Shown here in pieces: positions 1 through 7,268 of a stretch of 54,876 nucleotides of DNA. A program made the translations under genes and the position numbers. Position 1 is the stretch's first letter. Each line of letters opens with the position of its first letter. The notes beneath the pieces are model-generated. The model saw nothing but the letters and a program-made list of their open reading frames with translations, was not told the DNA's origin and did not search any database. Source of the DNA: an uncultured Clostridia bacterium (GTDB taxonomy: Bacteria > Bacillota > Clostridia > Christensenellales > UBA1242). The stretch spans positions 1 to 54,876 of the forward strand of contig CALWPF010000009.1 of the NCBI GenBank assembly GCA_944383355.1, read 5' to 3'.

Positions 1-31
1 GTCGGGGGTTCGAGTCCCCCCTGGGGCACCA
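1..31 (+). tRNA. tRNA 3' end, isotype unknown (partial)
   Basis: The window opens inside a tRNA gene. A T-arm is visible with five G's at 4-8, loop TTCGAGT at 9-15 and five C's at 16-20, followed by the 3' acceptor strand CTGGGGC (21-27), discriminator A28 and an encoded CCA (29-31). The anticodon lies outside the window, so the isotype cannot be read. Confidence 0.85.
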
Positions 32-118
32 TTAGACTAGATCTTTGTGCTTGGAATCTATAGGATAGAGTGGCTTGGTTGCTCTCAGTCCTGCGCTCTA
101 GCATTGCTAGACATATAT

Positions 119-193
119 GCTGGCGTGGCTCAACGGTAGAGCAGCTGACTTGTAATCAGCAGGTTGTAGGTTCGATTCCTATCGCCAGCTCCA
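119..193 (+). tRNA. tRNA-Thr (TGT anticodon)
   Basis: A full cloverleaf can be drawn. The acceptor strands GCTGGCG (119-125) and CGCCAGC (183-189) pair perfectly, followed by T190 and an encoded CCA (191-193). The anticodon stem GCTGA/TCAGC (144-148, 156-160) encloses loop CTTGTAA with anticodon TGT at 151-153, and the T-loop reads TTCGATT. It is the second member of a tRNA cluster. Confidence 0.96.
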
Positions 194-226
194 TGTCTTG
201 ATGAGGACATTAAATTTCATCGTTTT

Positions 227-312
227 GGGAAGTTTCCAGAGTGGCCAAATGGAGCAGACTGTAAATCTGTTGTCGTGAGACTTCCGGGGTTCGAATCCCT
301 GACTTCCCACCA
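227..312 (+). tRNA. tRNA-Tyr (GTA anticodon)
   Basis: The acceptor strands GGGAAGT (227-233) and ACTTCCC (302-308) pair, followed by A309 and an encoded CCA (310-312). The anticodon loop CTGTAAA at 259-265 carries GTA at 261-263. A long variable arm follows, as expected for the class II tRNA-Tyr of bacteria. It is the last tRNA of the cluster and is followed by an intrinsic terminator. Confidence 0.96.
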
Positions 313-343
313 CTAAAAAGCCTTTATCTATGCGGTTTTTTGA

Positions 344-378
344 GCGAATTACTAATTTTTTGGTAATTCGCTTTTTTG
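344..378 (+). terminator. Intrinsic terminator of the tRNA cluster
   Basis: Inverted repeat GCGAATTAC (344-352) and GTAATTCGC (363-371) with a 10-nt loop, followed by a run of six T's and a second T-rich run up to 387. It lies directly downstream of tRNA-Tyr. Confidence 0.88.
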
Positions 379-396
379 TTGTTTTTTACTAAAAAA

Positions 397-418
397 GTTG
401 TGTCAAAGTTGTGTCAAA
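397..418 (+). repeat. Perfect tandem 11-bp direct repeat
   Basis: The unit GTTGTGTCAAA occurs twice head to tail at 397-407 and 408-418, between the tRNA terminator and the gene at 551. It could be a regulator binding site or simple slippage. It is not a CtsR box, because the spacing between TGTCAAA heptads is 4 nt rather than 3 and the first base is T. Confidence 0.6.
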
Positions 419-550
419 TTTTGTAGTATAAATTATTATATAATTTAAGTGTATCTCTGTATTAGTTAAAGTTTTAGTAATAGCCAGAAACTAGTTAGAT
501 TAGTTTGTAAAACTAACTATTTTATGTTAATATAAATATAGGAGATAGTT

Positions 551-1519
551 ATGTTAAATTATGAGTTGATTCCAGCAGATCCAGATAAGGGGTATAATTT
601 CCCATATATTTTAGTCTTTCCCGACTCTCCATCTAGTACAGTAAAGGTATTGGTAGAGGGGAATAACTCCGTTATCTACGAGGAAGATGGTCAGGATAGT
701 TTTGAGCAACAGCAAAAATACGCTTTGAATTTTGCTAAACATCTTTGTGAGGATAGAGATAGCTCTGTATTTGACGCAGGTTATATGTACCAGCAACTCA
801 ATCAACCATTAATAATACCTATTATTGAGAGATGTGACAAGCAACACAAAGGCGAATATTATCCTCAAATGCTTGGTAGGAATGTTATACTGGACAAACA
901 TAGTAAATTTGCTGGGTTACCTAGACAAATTGTCGCTATGGTCGATGAAGTAAAAAATAAGTATGAAAATAAAGGATACAATGTTGCAAAAAAAGGTGGG
1001 TTGATTGGAATATCTACATCAGGCGTTTTTGCTGGGCGTATGTTGTTTGCTGAGCCAGAAAATTTTGATTTTTGCTTGTCAGTTTGCTCAAACGCTGTCC
1101 AGCCTCTACCTATTCCAGCAATTAACGGTGTAGATTTGCCTTATCCGCTGGGTACTTATGATTATGAGGAAATCTTTGGCAAGCCATTTAACTTGGAGGG
1201 ATACAAAAACGCAAGACAATTATTTATAGTCGGCAAAGATGAACCCAATACTAAATATAATATTGTCACCAATCCTAGATTGCATGATCCAGAAATTCAA
1301 GATAAGTATTTATCTGTTTATGGTAATGTAACATTACAAGAGAGGCAAGAGCAAATATCCAATATAATGGAAATATTGGGTATAGACAATACAAGATGCG
1401 TGATAGCGAATGGTGGGCATTCATATACTGGTAAGGGTAATTTGATAATGAATTTTATTCAACAATCTTTGGACAACACATCTACAGACCAAGAAGTTTT
1501 AGTCTTGGGGCACAAATAA
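551..1519 (+). CDS. Alpha/beta-hydrolase-like protein of unknown substrate
   Basis: The 322-residue product has no signal peptide or membrane segment, so it is probably cytoplasmic. A nucleophile-elbow motif GISTSG lies near residue 153 (G-x-S-x-x-G) after a hydrophobic strand. A candidate acidic residue follows in FIVGKDEP (near 230), and a late histidine in NGGHSYTG (near 290) is placed where an alpha/beta-hydrolase triad would need it. The fold assignment rests on these motifs and their order; the substrate cannot be inferred. The start ATG follows an AGGAGATAGTT ribosome site. The gene stands alone between the tRNA terminator and its own terminator at 1566-1600, convergent with the Rrf2 gene. 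It could equally be an inactive hydrolase-fold protein. Confidence 0.7.
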   Translation: MLNYELIPADPDKGYNFPYILVFPDSPSSTVKVLVEGNNSVIYEEDGQDSFEQQQKYALNFAKHLCEDRDSSVFDAGYMYQQLNQPLIIPIIERCDKQHKGEYYPQMLGRNVILDKHSKFAGLPRQIVAMVDEVKNKYENKGYNVAKKGGLIGISTSGVFAGRMLFAEPENFDFCLSVCSNAVQPLPIPAINGVDLPYPLGTYDYEEIFGKPFNLEGYKNARQLFIVGKDEPNTKYNIVTNPRLHDPEIQDKYLSVYGNVTLQERQEQISNIMEILGIDNTRCVIANGGHSYTGKGNLIMNFIQQSLDNTSTDQEVLVLGHK

Positions 1520-1565
1520 TTAAGTAAGTTTTATTTAGCTCTGCCATTTATTGGTTTATAACAAT

Positions 1566-1600
1566 AAAAAAACTGGTTTACTATGCAGTGACCAGTTTTT
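1566..1600. terminator. Bidirectional intrinsic terminator
   Basis: Arms AAAAACTGGT (1566-1575) and ACCAGTTTTT (1591-1600) pair perfectly around a 15-nt loop. A-rich and T-rich flanks let it serve both the hydrolase gene and the convergent Rrf2 gene. Confidence 0.85.
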
Positions 1601-1637
1601 ATATTAATCTTAATTAAGAGAGTAACAATGGTTGTTT

Positions 1638-2060
1638 TTAGCATAAAGTATCAATTTTGTCAGTGAGAGTAGATAACTTTATATTTTTTAGTTCGTTGTC
1701 AAAAGTATTTTTGATAGACTCAAACTCTTTGTCAAGCACGCTATGTATGTTTTTACCTACTGGGCAATTCACATTTGGTGCTTTGTGAAAAGAAAATAGA
1801 TTATCTTCTTTTATAGTTGCTTTATATATATCCAACAAAGTTATCTCACTAGGCGATTTATTTAGACTAGCACCTCCTGTGCCTAATTTTACTGCAATAA
1901 TGCCAGCATTTTTTAGGTCGGACAATACTTCTCTGATTATAACAGGGTTTACACCTACACTTGATGCAATGTTATTTGAGCTAGTTTTCATCACATTATC
2001 AAATTTGTATATAAATAGCAGGGTATGAATGGCTATTGCAAACTTGCTGGCTACTTTCAT
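1638..2060 (-). CDS. Rrf2-family transcriptional regulator
   Basis: The 140-residue product begins with a winged-helix segment: MKVASKFAIAIHTL, then SSNNIASSVGVNPVIIREV as the helix-turn-helix (about 28-46), then the wing LKLGTGGASL, typical of Rrf2 proteins. It has only one cysteine (in NCPVG near residue 98) rather than the three that hold an iron-sulfur cluster in IscR/NsrR, so it resembles the YwnA-like cluster-free group. The ATG at 2060 was chosen because AGGAG lies 8 nt upstream; in-frame codons further upstream have no ribosome site. It is divergent from the metallo-beta-lactamase-fold gene at 2232 with a 171-bp shared promoter region, the usual layout for a regulator and its target. 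The inducer is unknown. Confidence 0.88.
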   Translation of the reverse strand: MKVASKFAIAIHTLLFIYKFDNVMKTSSNNIASSVGVNPVIIREVLSDLKNAGIIAVKLGTGGASLNKSPSEITLLDIYKATIKEDNLFSFHKAPNVNCPVGKNIHSVLDKEFESIKNTFDNELKNIKLSTLTDKIDTLC

Positions 2061-2118
2061 AATTATTCTCCTTTTGTGTAGTATGGTACTAAATTTGATT
2101 GTCAAAGTCAATATTAAG

Positions 2119-2152
2119 ACATCAAAAAATTATTTTAAAAACTTTTGATGTA
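2119..2152. repeat. Inverted repeat in the divergent promoter region
   Basis: Arms ACATCAAAA (2119-2127) and TTTTGATGT (2144-2152) are perfect inverted repeats with a 16-nt AT-rich spacer. They lie between the Rrf2 gene and its divergent neighbour, just upstream of the plus-strand -35 box, and could be an operator. Confidence 0.45.
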
Positions 2153-2156
2153 ATAC

Positions 2157-2186
2157 TCGACATTACAACTCTTATCGACATATAAT
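2157..2186 (+). promoter_or_regulatory. Sigma-A-type promoter for the MBL-fold gene
   Basis: TCGACA (2157-2162), an 18-bp spacer and TATAAT (2181-2186), 45 bp ahead of the ATG at 2232. Confidence 0.65.
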
Positions 2187-2194
2187 AACCAAGA

Positions 2195-2213
2195 TGTAAC
2201 AAAAATTGTTACA
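2195..2213. promoter_or_regulatory. Palindromic operator candidate (Rrf2 site?)
   Basis: TGTAAC (2195-2200) and GTTACA (2208-2213) flank AAAAATT, an interrupted palindrome sitting at the expected transcription start of the 2232 gene. The position suits repression by the divergently encoded Rrf2 protein; the assignment is inference. Confidence 0.5.
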
Positions 2214-2231
2214 ACAAAAGGAGATTATGTT

Positions 2232-3032
2232 ATGAATAAAATAAACTTTAAAAATGTTAAACTTGCAAAAGGTGAGATGAATATTTATGATTTTGGAGCA
2301 GTAAAGTTGCATGCTTACAAGACTAATGATCTCATTGATGATGAAGTATTTGTGTTGGAAAAAGGTGGAAGGTTAGTGGTAATTGAGAGCCCGTGCTTTT
2401 TTGATAATATAACTGAGCTAGAGCAGTACATCAATGGATTGGGAGCTGTAGTAGATGGTGTAATGATATCTTATCACGCTGCTGGCTCAACGTTTCTAAA
2501 AAGTGCTCAAAAATTTGCTACTAAAAATGCTGACGACTATGGGCACAAGGGTGGAGGAAAGGCTCTTATTGATAATTTTACTCAAGCCTTTGGTAGTTCT
2601 TTTGATAATTCAATACATACTACAACGGATTTTCTTGAGAATGGTAGAGTAAATATCGGTGGAATAACCTTTGAGATAGTTGACACGAATGAGGGATATG
2701 ATATCATTATACCAGAGATTAATGCTGTATACACACATATGTTGGGGCATGATTGCCACTCTATAGTTGCAGGTAGTACTCATGCTGATGCTATCATTGC
2801 TACTCTGAAAGAGTATATCACGAGAGGATATGATTTGGTATTAACATCACATTATACTCCAGAAGACCTCAAAGATGTAGAAACGAAGATTGAGTATCTA
2901 GAGCAGTTAAAAAAGATAGCAGATGAGTGCAAAGATGCTGAAGAGTTTAAGGGCAAGGTAGCTCAAATGTACCCTAATTATTCTGGTACCAATTATTTAG
3001 ATATGACAGCTGAATTTTTCTTTCCAAAATAA
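2232..3032 (+). CDS. Metallo-beta-lactamase-fold protein lacking the canonical metal motif
   Basis: The 266-residue product has the strand and turn pattern of the metallo-beta-lactamase fold: VVIESPCFFDN (about 50-60), DGVMISYHAAGSTF (about 76-89), VYTHMLGHDCHS (about 163-174) and LVLTSHYTPEDL (about 200-211). The HxHxDH metal motif is absent, being replaced by SYHAAGST, although isolated histidines remain. The family resemblance is mine by eye. The gene has an AGGAG ribosome site, a good promoter and a palindrome at the start point, and is divergent from an Rrf2 regulator. The next gene starts 51 bp downstream and may be co-transcribed. It may be a non-hydrolytic sensor or binding protein rather than a hydrolase. 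Confidence 0.7.
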   Translation: MNKINFKNVKLAKGEMNIYDFGAVKLHAYKTNDLIDDEVFVLEKGGRLVVIESPCFFDNITELEQYINGLGAVVDGVMISYHAAGSTFLKSAQKFATKNADDYGHKGGGKALIDNFTQAFGSSFDNSIHTTTDFLENGRVNIGGITFEIVDTNEGYDIIIPEINAVYTHMLGHDCHSIVAGSTHADAIIATLKEYITRGYDLVLTSHYTPEDLKDVETKIEYLEQLKKIADECKDAEEFKGKVAQMYPNYSGTNYLDMTAEFFFPK

Positions 3033-3083
3033 TTGACTGTATATTTTGTCAATGTGTGACTTATGGCGAGTAGAGGTGAGTCT

Positions 3084-4010
3084 ATGATAATTTCCACAGG
3101 TATGCGCACGGATATACCAGCTTTTTATACGGATTGGTTTATTAATCGTATAAAAGCTGGTTATGTATATGTTAGGAATACGTATAATCCAAATCAAGTA
3201 ACAAAATATATTTTGAATCCAAAGGTAGTAGATTGCATTACTTTTTGCACAAAAAATCCCACTCCCATGCTAGCTCACCTAGATGATTTGAGTGACTATA
3301 GACAATTTTGGTTTGTTACTATTACTCCATATGATCATAGTATTGAGCCTAATGTTCCACCAAAGGATAAAATAATTGATTCATTTAAGATATTGTCAAC
3401 AAAAATTGGTAAAAATGCTGTTGGTTGGAGATACGACCCAGTGTTTTTTGGTAATGGTTACGATATGGACAGACATACAAGTGAATTCGCAAAAATAGCC
3501 AAGGAATTAAAAGGATATACTAATTTTTGTGTAATTAGTTTTTTGGATTTGTACAAAAAAGTGAGAGAAAATGCACCTAATATTTATCCACCTACCTATG
3601 AAGAGCAAAAGAAATTAGCAAAAGAGTTAGTTAATATTGGTAGGGATAATGGGATATTGTTGCGTAGTTGTTGTGAGTCTACTCACCTAGTACAATGCGG
3701 AGTAGATGTAGCAGGGTGCCAGACAAAAGAAATCTTGGAGTATGCTATTGGAGTAAAACTAAATGTACCAAGGCGCAAAAATCAAAGAGTGGTATGTGAT
3801 TGTCTGTTGGGGAATGATATTGGTGCGTATGATACCTGCGGTCATCTTTGCAAATATTGTTACGCCAATTCAAATAAACAAAAAGTTTTACAAAATATGA
3901 AGCAACATGACGTGCATTCGCCATTGCTGATTGGGAATATCCAAAAAGATGACAAGGTTACTGAGGCAAAGCAAGAGAGTTATATAGATATGCAATTGAC
4001 ATTGTTTTGA
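3084..4010 (+). CDS. DUF1848 family protein
   Basis: The 308-residue product matches what I know of the DUF1848 family: it starts MIISTGMRTDIPAFY, contains CITFCTKNPTPM near residue 52, and has VGWRYDPVFF near 112. The C-terminal part carries a CxxxCxxC motif (CGHLCKYC, near 252-259), the spacing that binds a 4Fe-4S cluster in radical-SAM enzymes, with further cysteines just before it. The family has no established function that I can name. The ATG at 3084 is chosen over the one at 3063 because family members begin at this point and GAGGTGAG lies 4-5 nt upstream. The macrodomain gene begins 9 bp after its stop, so the two are almost certainly in one operon. Confidence 0.88.
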   Translation: MIISTGMRTDIPAFYTDWFINRIKAGYVYVRNTYNPNQVTKYILNPKVVDCITFCTKNPTPMLAHLDDLSDYRQFWFVTITPYDHSIEPNVPPKDKIIDSFKILSTKIGKNAVGWRYDPVFFGNGYDMDRHTSEFAKIAKELKGYTNFCVISFLDLYKKVRENAPNIYPPTYEEQKKLAKELVNIGRDNGILLRSCCESTHLVQCGVDVAGCQTKEILEYAIGVKLNVPRRKNQRVVCDCLLGNDIGAYDTCGHLCKYCYANSNKQKVLQNMKQHDVHSPLLIGNIQKDDKVTEAKQESYIDMQLTLF

Positions 4011-4019
4011 GGTAAATAA

Positions 4020-4766
4020 ATGAATGAAAAATTTTTGATTGAATATTTGAGTAAATTCAATAATGTTGTGTTGCCTAGCGATCAGGATAACGATGCAAAG
4101 ATAAGGGCTCTGATGAATATTACTATGCCGATAGATTTGAGTTTAGAATTTTATACCAAGCAAGATGAATATTTGCAAGAATTACTAAAAAGCAAAACTA
4201 TAGTAGATGCGGAGAGTATTTTGTCTGGTCAGAGGGTAGCATTGCATTTAGGAGATATTACATTGGTTAAGGCAGATGCAATAGTTAATGCTTGCAACAA
4301 TACCTTGTTGGGTTGCTTTGTGCCAGGTCATTATTGTATTGATAATGCAATACATTCATTTGCTGGTTTACAGGTTAGGAGAGATTTAATGAACGATTTG
4401 CAAGGTACATTGGAGCCAAATGGTAGATGCCGTGTAACTGCTGGATATAACTTGCCATGTAAGTATATTTTCCACACTGTAGGACCTCATATACATGGGG
4501 AACCAACTCCTCAAGATATATTAGATTTGCAGAATTGCTATATTTCTTGTCTCAAAATGGCAGATAAATTGCATCTTGACAATATAGTGTTTTGCTCAAT
4601 ATCGACAGGTTTGTACTCCTTTCCAATAAAAAAAGCCAGTGAAATCGCATACAATACCGTTTTGCAGTATTTGGACAATAATAAGACTAATCTAAAGGTT
4701 ATATTTGATTTATTTAGTGTGGAGGATTATTTGTGTTATGAGCGACTTTCAAAAGAGAATAAGTGA
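4020..4766 (+). CDS. Zinc-type macrodomain protein (ADP-ribosyl hydrolase type)
   Basis: The 248-residue product has an N-terminal helical region of about 75 residues followed by a macrodomain: LHLGDITLVKADAIVNACN (about 77-95) holds the ADP-ribose binding aspartate and asparagine, and IFHTVGPH and FCSISTGLYSFP form the later binding loops. The segment LLGCFVPGHYCIDNAIHSFAG supplies the cysteine/histidine zinc site that marks the zinc-containing class. In other Firmicutes and in fungi this class is encoded beside SirTM sirtuins and removes their ADP-ribose modification. Here the sirtuin follows directly, its start overlapping the last 29 bp of this gene. The ribosome site is GAGGTAAATAA. The frame is intact although its partner is not. 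Confidence 0.9.
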   Translation: MNEKFLIEYLSKFNNVVLPSDQDNDAKIRALMNITMPIDLSLEFYTKQDEYLQELLKSKTIVDAESILSGQRVALHLGDITLVKADAIVNACNNTLLGCFVPGHYCIDNAIHSFAGLQVRRDLMNDLQGTLEPNGRCRVTAGYNLPCKYIFHTVGPHIHGEPTPQDILDLQNCYISCLKMADKLHLDNIVFCSISTGLYSFPIKKASEIAYNTVLQYLDNNKTNLKVIFDLFSVEDYLCYERLSKENK

Positions 4767-5582
4767 GTTTAAATGCTTATTTAATGAGGCAAAATATGTG
4801 TTGATTGGGGCCGGCGCTGGATTATCTACAGCGGTAGGCTTTGAGTATTCTGGTGAGTTTTTTCATAAGTATTTTGCCGATTTTATTGCAAAGTATCATT
4901 TTACTGATATGTACTCAGCAGGCTTTTACCCTTTTGAGACAGAGGAATAAAAATGGGCATATTGTGGTCTAGGTATGTTTATGTAAATAGATACAAGGCC
5001 AAGGCAAACCCGCTTTATACAAAGTTGCATGATTTTGTGAAACACAAGGATTATTTTGTCTTGACTACCAATGTCGACCATCAATTTCAGTTGGCAGGTT
5101 TTGACAAGAGTAGGCTTTTTTATATGCAAGGTGATTATGGATTACTACAGTGTAGTGTGCCTTGCCATAACAAGACTTATGACAATGAGGAATTGATATT
5201 AAAAATGGTAAGAGAGCAAAAAGATTATCGTGTGCCTACTCAACTAATTCCAAAATGTCCCGTATGTGGGAGGAATATGGAAATGAATCTAAGAGCTGAT
5301 GATAGATTTGTCCAAGATGATGGTTGGTATCAGCACGCTGAGTTGTATCAAGAGTTTTTAGAAAAAACAAAAGGCCAAAAATTGTTGTTGATAGAGATTG
5401 GGATAGGATTTAATACTCCTGCCATTATTAGATATCCTTTTGAAAAAATGACTTATCTCAGCAAAGACACACATCTAGTGAGAATCAACAAAGATTATCC
5501 TATATATCCTCAAGAATTGGTAGGAAAAGCCATATCTTTTGATGAGGATATTGATATCATTTTAGATGAAATTATCAAGTAA
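4738..5582 (+). pseudogene. Macrodomain-linked sirtuin (SirTM), disrupted by stop and frameshift
   Basis: Reading from the ATG at 4738 gives a sirtuin start with GAGAGLSTAVGFEYSG (NAD-binding loop) and ends at TAA (4948-4950) after FYPFETEE. The same frame would continue with K-W-A-Y, then two extra bases (4963-4964) shift it, and the rest of the protein continues as WSRYVYVNRY to the stop at 5580-5582. The distal part keeps TTNVDHQFQLAGF, MQGDYGLLQC, a CPVC zinc ribbon and the C-terminal NAD-fold strands, all typical of SirTM enzymes, which transfer ADP-ribose rather than deacetylate. The two lesions lie within 17 nt. A separate downstream protein from ATG 4953 would lack the NAD loop and has no ribosome site. 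A sequencing error cannot be excluded. The start overlaps the macrodomain gene, indicating translational coupling. Confidence 0.85.
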
Positions 5583-5643
5583 CTTTTATCAATATTGACA
5601 TTATGTAGTAAGATTGTTTGGTTTCAATATTGTTTTAAATTTT

Positions 5644-5679
5644 GGTGAATTGCTAAATTTAGCGTTCGCCTTTTTGTTT
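5644..5679 (+). terminator. Probable intrinsic terminator of the DUF1848-macro-SirTM operon
   Basis: GGTGAA (5644-5649) pairs with TTCGCC (5665-5670, one G-U), enclosing a GCTAAATTTAGC palindrome. It is followed by TTTTTG. Confidence 0.65.
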
Positions 5680-5732
5680 GTTATGCTTTGCTAAGTAGTT
5701 GTTTTATGTTGTTGTATTGTGACCCCTGTATT

Positions 5733-6980
5733 TTAGTCAGCCAGCTCCTCGTCCTCGCTAATTTCTTTGGAACTTTCGTAATAATTGATAAAGTCTCTAT
5801 CTATAGTTTTTGCAGGTCTTACTGCATAATAACCATATTTGTCTCGAATTTTATCTAATGTGGAGTTTAATTTTTTTAATTTATTTAATTTTTTGTCATC
5901 AAATATTGATAATTGTAATGTAGTATTGGCATTGCATAACGAACACACTGATACCCTCACTGAGCGTATGGATAGGTTTTGTGTGTCCCAGTATTGGTTG
6001 AGTAATTGCTTGCAATACTCACTAATCTCTAGTGCGGTATTGGTGGGGTGCGAGATTGTAATAGAGTGTCCTGACCAGTGTAGATTATTATCTTTTAGTC
6101 CAAGATGGATAGTCTTGCCCGCTACATTTATTTTGCGCATACGATAAGCAACTTTTTCGGCTAATGTGAGTATGCAGGCCTCAATTTCTTCTATGGAGTG
6201 TATATCTCGTATGGTAGTGAATCCATTGCCTACACTTTTAACTGTTTTTATATCATTCACATCTTCTACATCTGTAGTATCCTCACCCAAGGCTACTGTT
6301 TTCATTCTAGTACCCACAACGCCAAAGTGTTTTTTGAGGACATCATTAGGGGCATTAGCTAGGTCCCCAATGGTATGTATATTTAATTTTTGCAATTTTG
6401 CGTAGGTCCGTCTGCCTATAAAGATTAGTGTATCTGCAGGTAGTCCCCATATTTTTTGTTTAAAATTTTCACGACTAATTACCGTTGTGGCATCTGGTTT
6501 TTTCATATCACTGCCTAGTTTGGCAAAGTATTTGTTAAAAGATACGCCTACAGATATAGTTAGCCCTGTTTCATCTTTGACATATTTTCTTAATGTATTG
6601 GCTATATTTTCCCCTGAGCCAAATAACTTTATTGAGTTGGTTACATCTAGCCAACATTCATCGGGTCCAAAGCTTTCGATTTTATCAGTAAAACGTTTGT
6701 ATATTTCGATTACTTGTTCGCTAAATTCTCTGTATTTACTCATTTGTGGCGGTAAACAAATGAGGTCGGGGCAGAGTTGTTTTGCTTCCCACAATACTTG
6801 GGCCGTTTTGACGCCATATTTTTTAGCCACTTCATTTTTTGCTAGTATTATTCCATGCCTAGTGCGAGGATTACCTGCTACCGCTACAGGATATTTTGAT
6901 AGAGCAGGGTTCATTACGCATTCTGCTGATGCATAAAAATTGTTTATATCACAGTGTAATATTACTCTGTCACGCACCAT
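5733..6980 (-). CDS. dinB: Y-family DNA polymerase (DinB/Pol IV type)
   Basis: The 415-residue product is a translesion DNA polymerase. The palm motif ILHCDINNFYASAEC lies at the N-terminus (catalytic Asp near residue 9), the second carboxylate pair is in SFGPDECWLDVT (near 103), and VGVSFNKYFAKLGSDMKKP follows near 140. A helix-hairpin-helix thumb (IHTIGDLANAP) and a little-finger region precede a variable C-terminal tail of about 60 residues. The length fits the longer PolY1-type members (about 410-420). The ATG at 6980 was chosen because GGAGGGG sits 4 nt upstream; earlier in-frame starts have none. A consensus promoter lies at 7006-7034. I see no obvious GAAC-N4-GTTC SOS box. Confidence 0.94.
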   Translation of the reverse strand: MVRDRVILHCDINNFYASAECVMNPALSKYPVAVAGNPRTRHGIILAKNEVAKKYGVKTAQVLWEAKQLCPDLICLPPQMSKYREFSEQVIEIYKRFTDKIESFGPDECWLDVTNSIKLFGSGENIANTLRKYVKDETGLTISVGVSFNKYFAKLGSDMKKPDATTVISRENFKQKIWGLPADTLIFIGRRTYAKLQKLNIHTIGDLANAPNDVLKKHFGVVGTRMKTVALGEDTTDVEDVNDIKTVKSVGNGFTTIRDIHSIEEIEACILTLAEKVAYRMRKINVAGKTIHLGLKDNNLHWSGHSITISHPTNTALEISEYCKQLLNQYWDTQNLSIRSVRVSVCSLCNANTTLQLSIFDDKKLNKLKKLNSTLDKIRDKYGYYAVRPAKTIDRDFINYYESSKEISEDEELAD

Positions 6981-7005
6981 TTTCCCCTCCGTTATATCAC
7001 TTTGT

Positions 7006-7034
7006 ATTATACTGTGAGTGATTATCAAAGTCAA
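7006..7034 (-). promoter_or_regulatory. Sigma-A promoter of dinB
   Basis: On the minus strand TTGACT (7034-7029), a 17-bp spacer and TATAAT (7011-7006), 26 bp upstream of the dinB ATG. Confidence 0.85.
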
Positions 7035-7220
7035 GATTATTTAGAAAATATGTTCTATTTTTTTACTTTAATATTTTAATAAGCACGATTATGTATACAT
7101 TAGTTGGGGGGGGATTTATTTTGATATTCATCATACAATTGAGGGTAAAATATATAATCAATTTGGTTTGGTTTTAATACAGTTGTGTATGCAAAATTTT
7201 AAATTAATAGTCCAAAATAT

Positions 7221-7249
7221 TTGTAAAAAAGTGATAATTAATATATAAT
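7221..7249 (+). promoter_or_regulatory. Sigma-A promoter of the amidohydrolase gene
   Basis: TTGTAA (7221-7226), a 17-bp spacer and TATAAT (7244-7249), 20 bp ahead of the ATG at 7269. Confidence 0.75.
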
Positions 7250-7268
7250 ACTGACAGTTGGAGGGAGT

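Noticed and set aside
32..118. Additional tRNA between the partial tRNA and tRNA-Thr
   Set aside because: No acceptor or T-arm pairing can be formed in this stretch.
401..418. Possible CtsR box (two TGTCAAA heptads)
   Set aside because: Spacing is 4 nt instead of 3 and the first base of each heptad is T rather than A/G; the downstream gene is not a heat-shock gene.
4938..4970. Programmed frameshift in the sirtuin gene
   Set aside because: Recoding would have to bypass a TAA and a separate 2-nt insertion 12 nt further; no slippery heptamer or pseudoknot is evident, so gene decay or sequence error is simpler.
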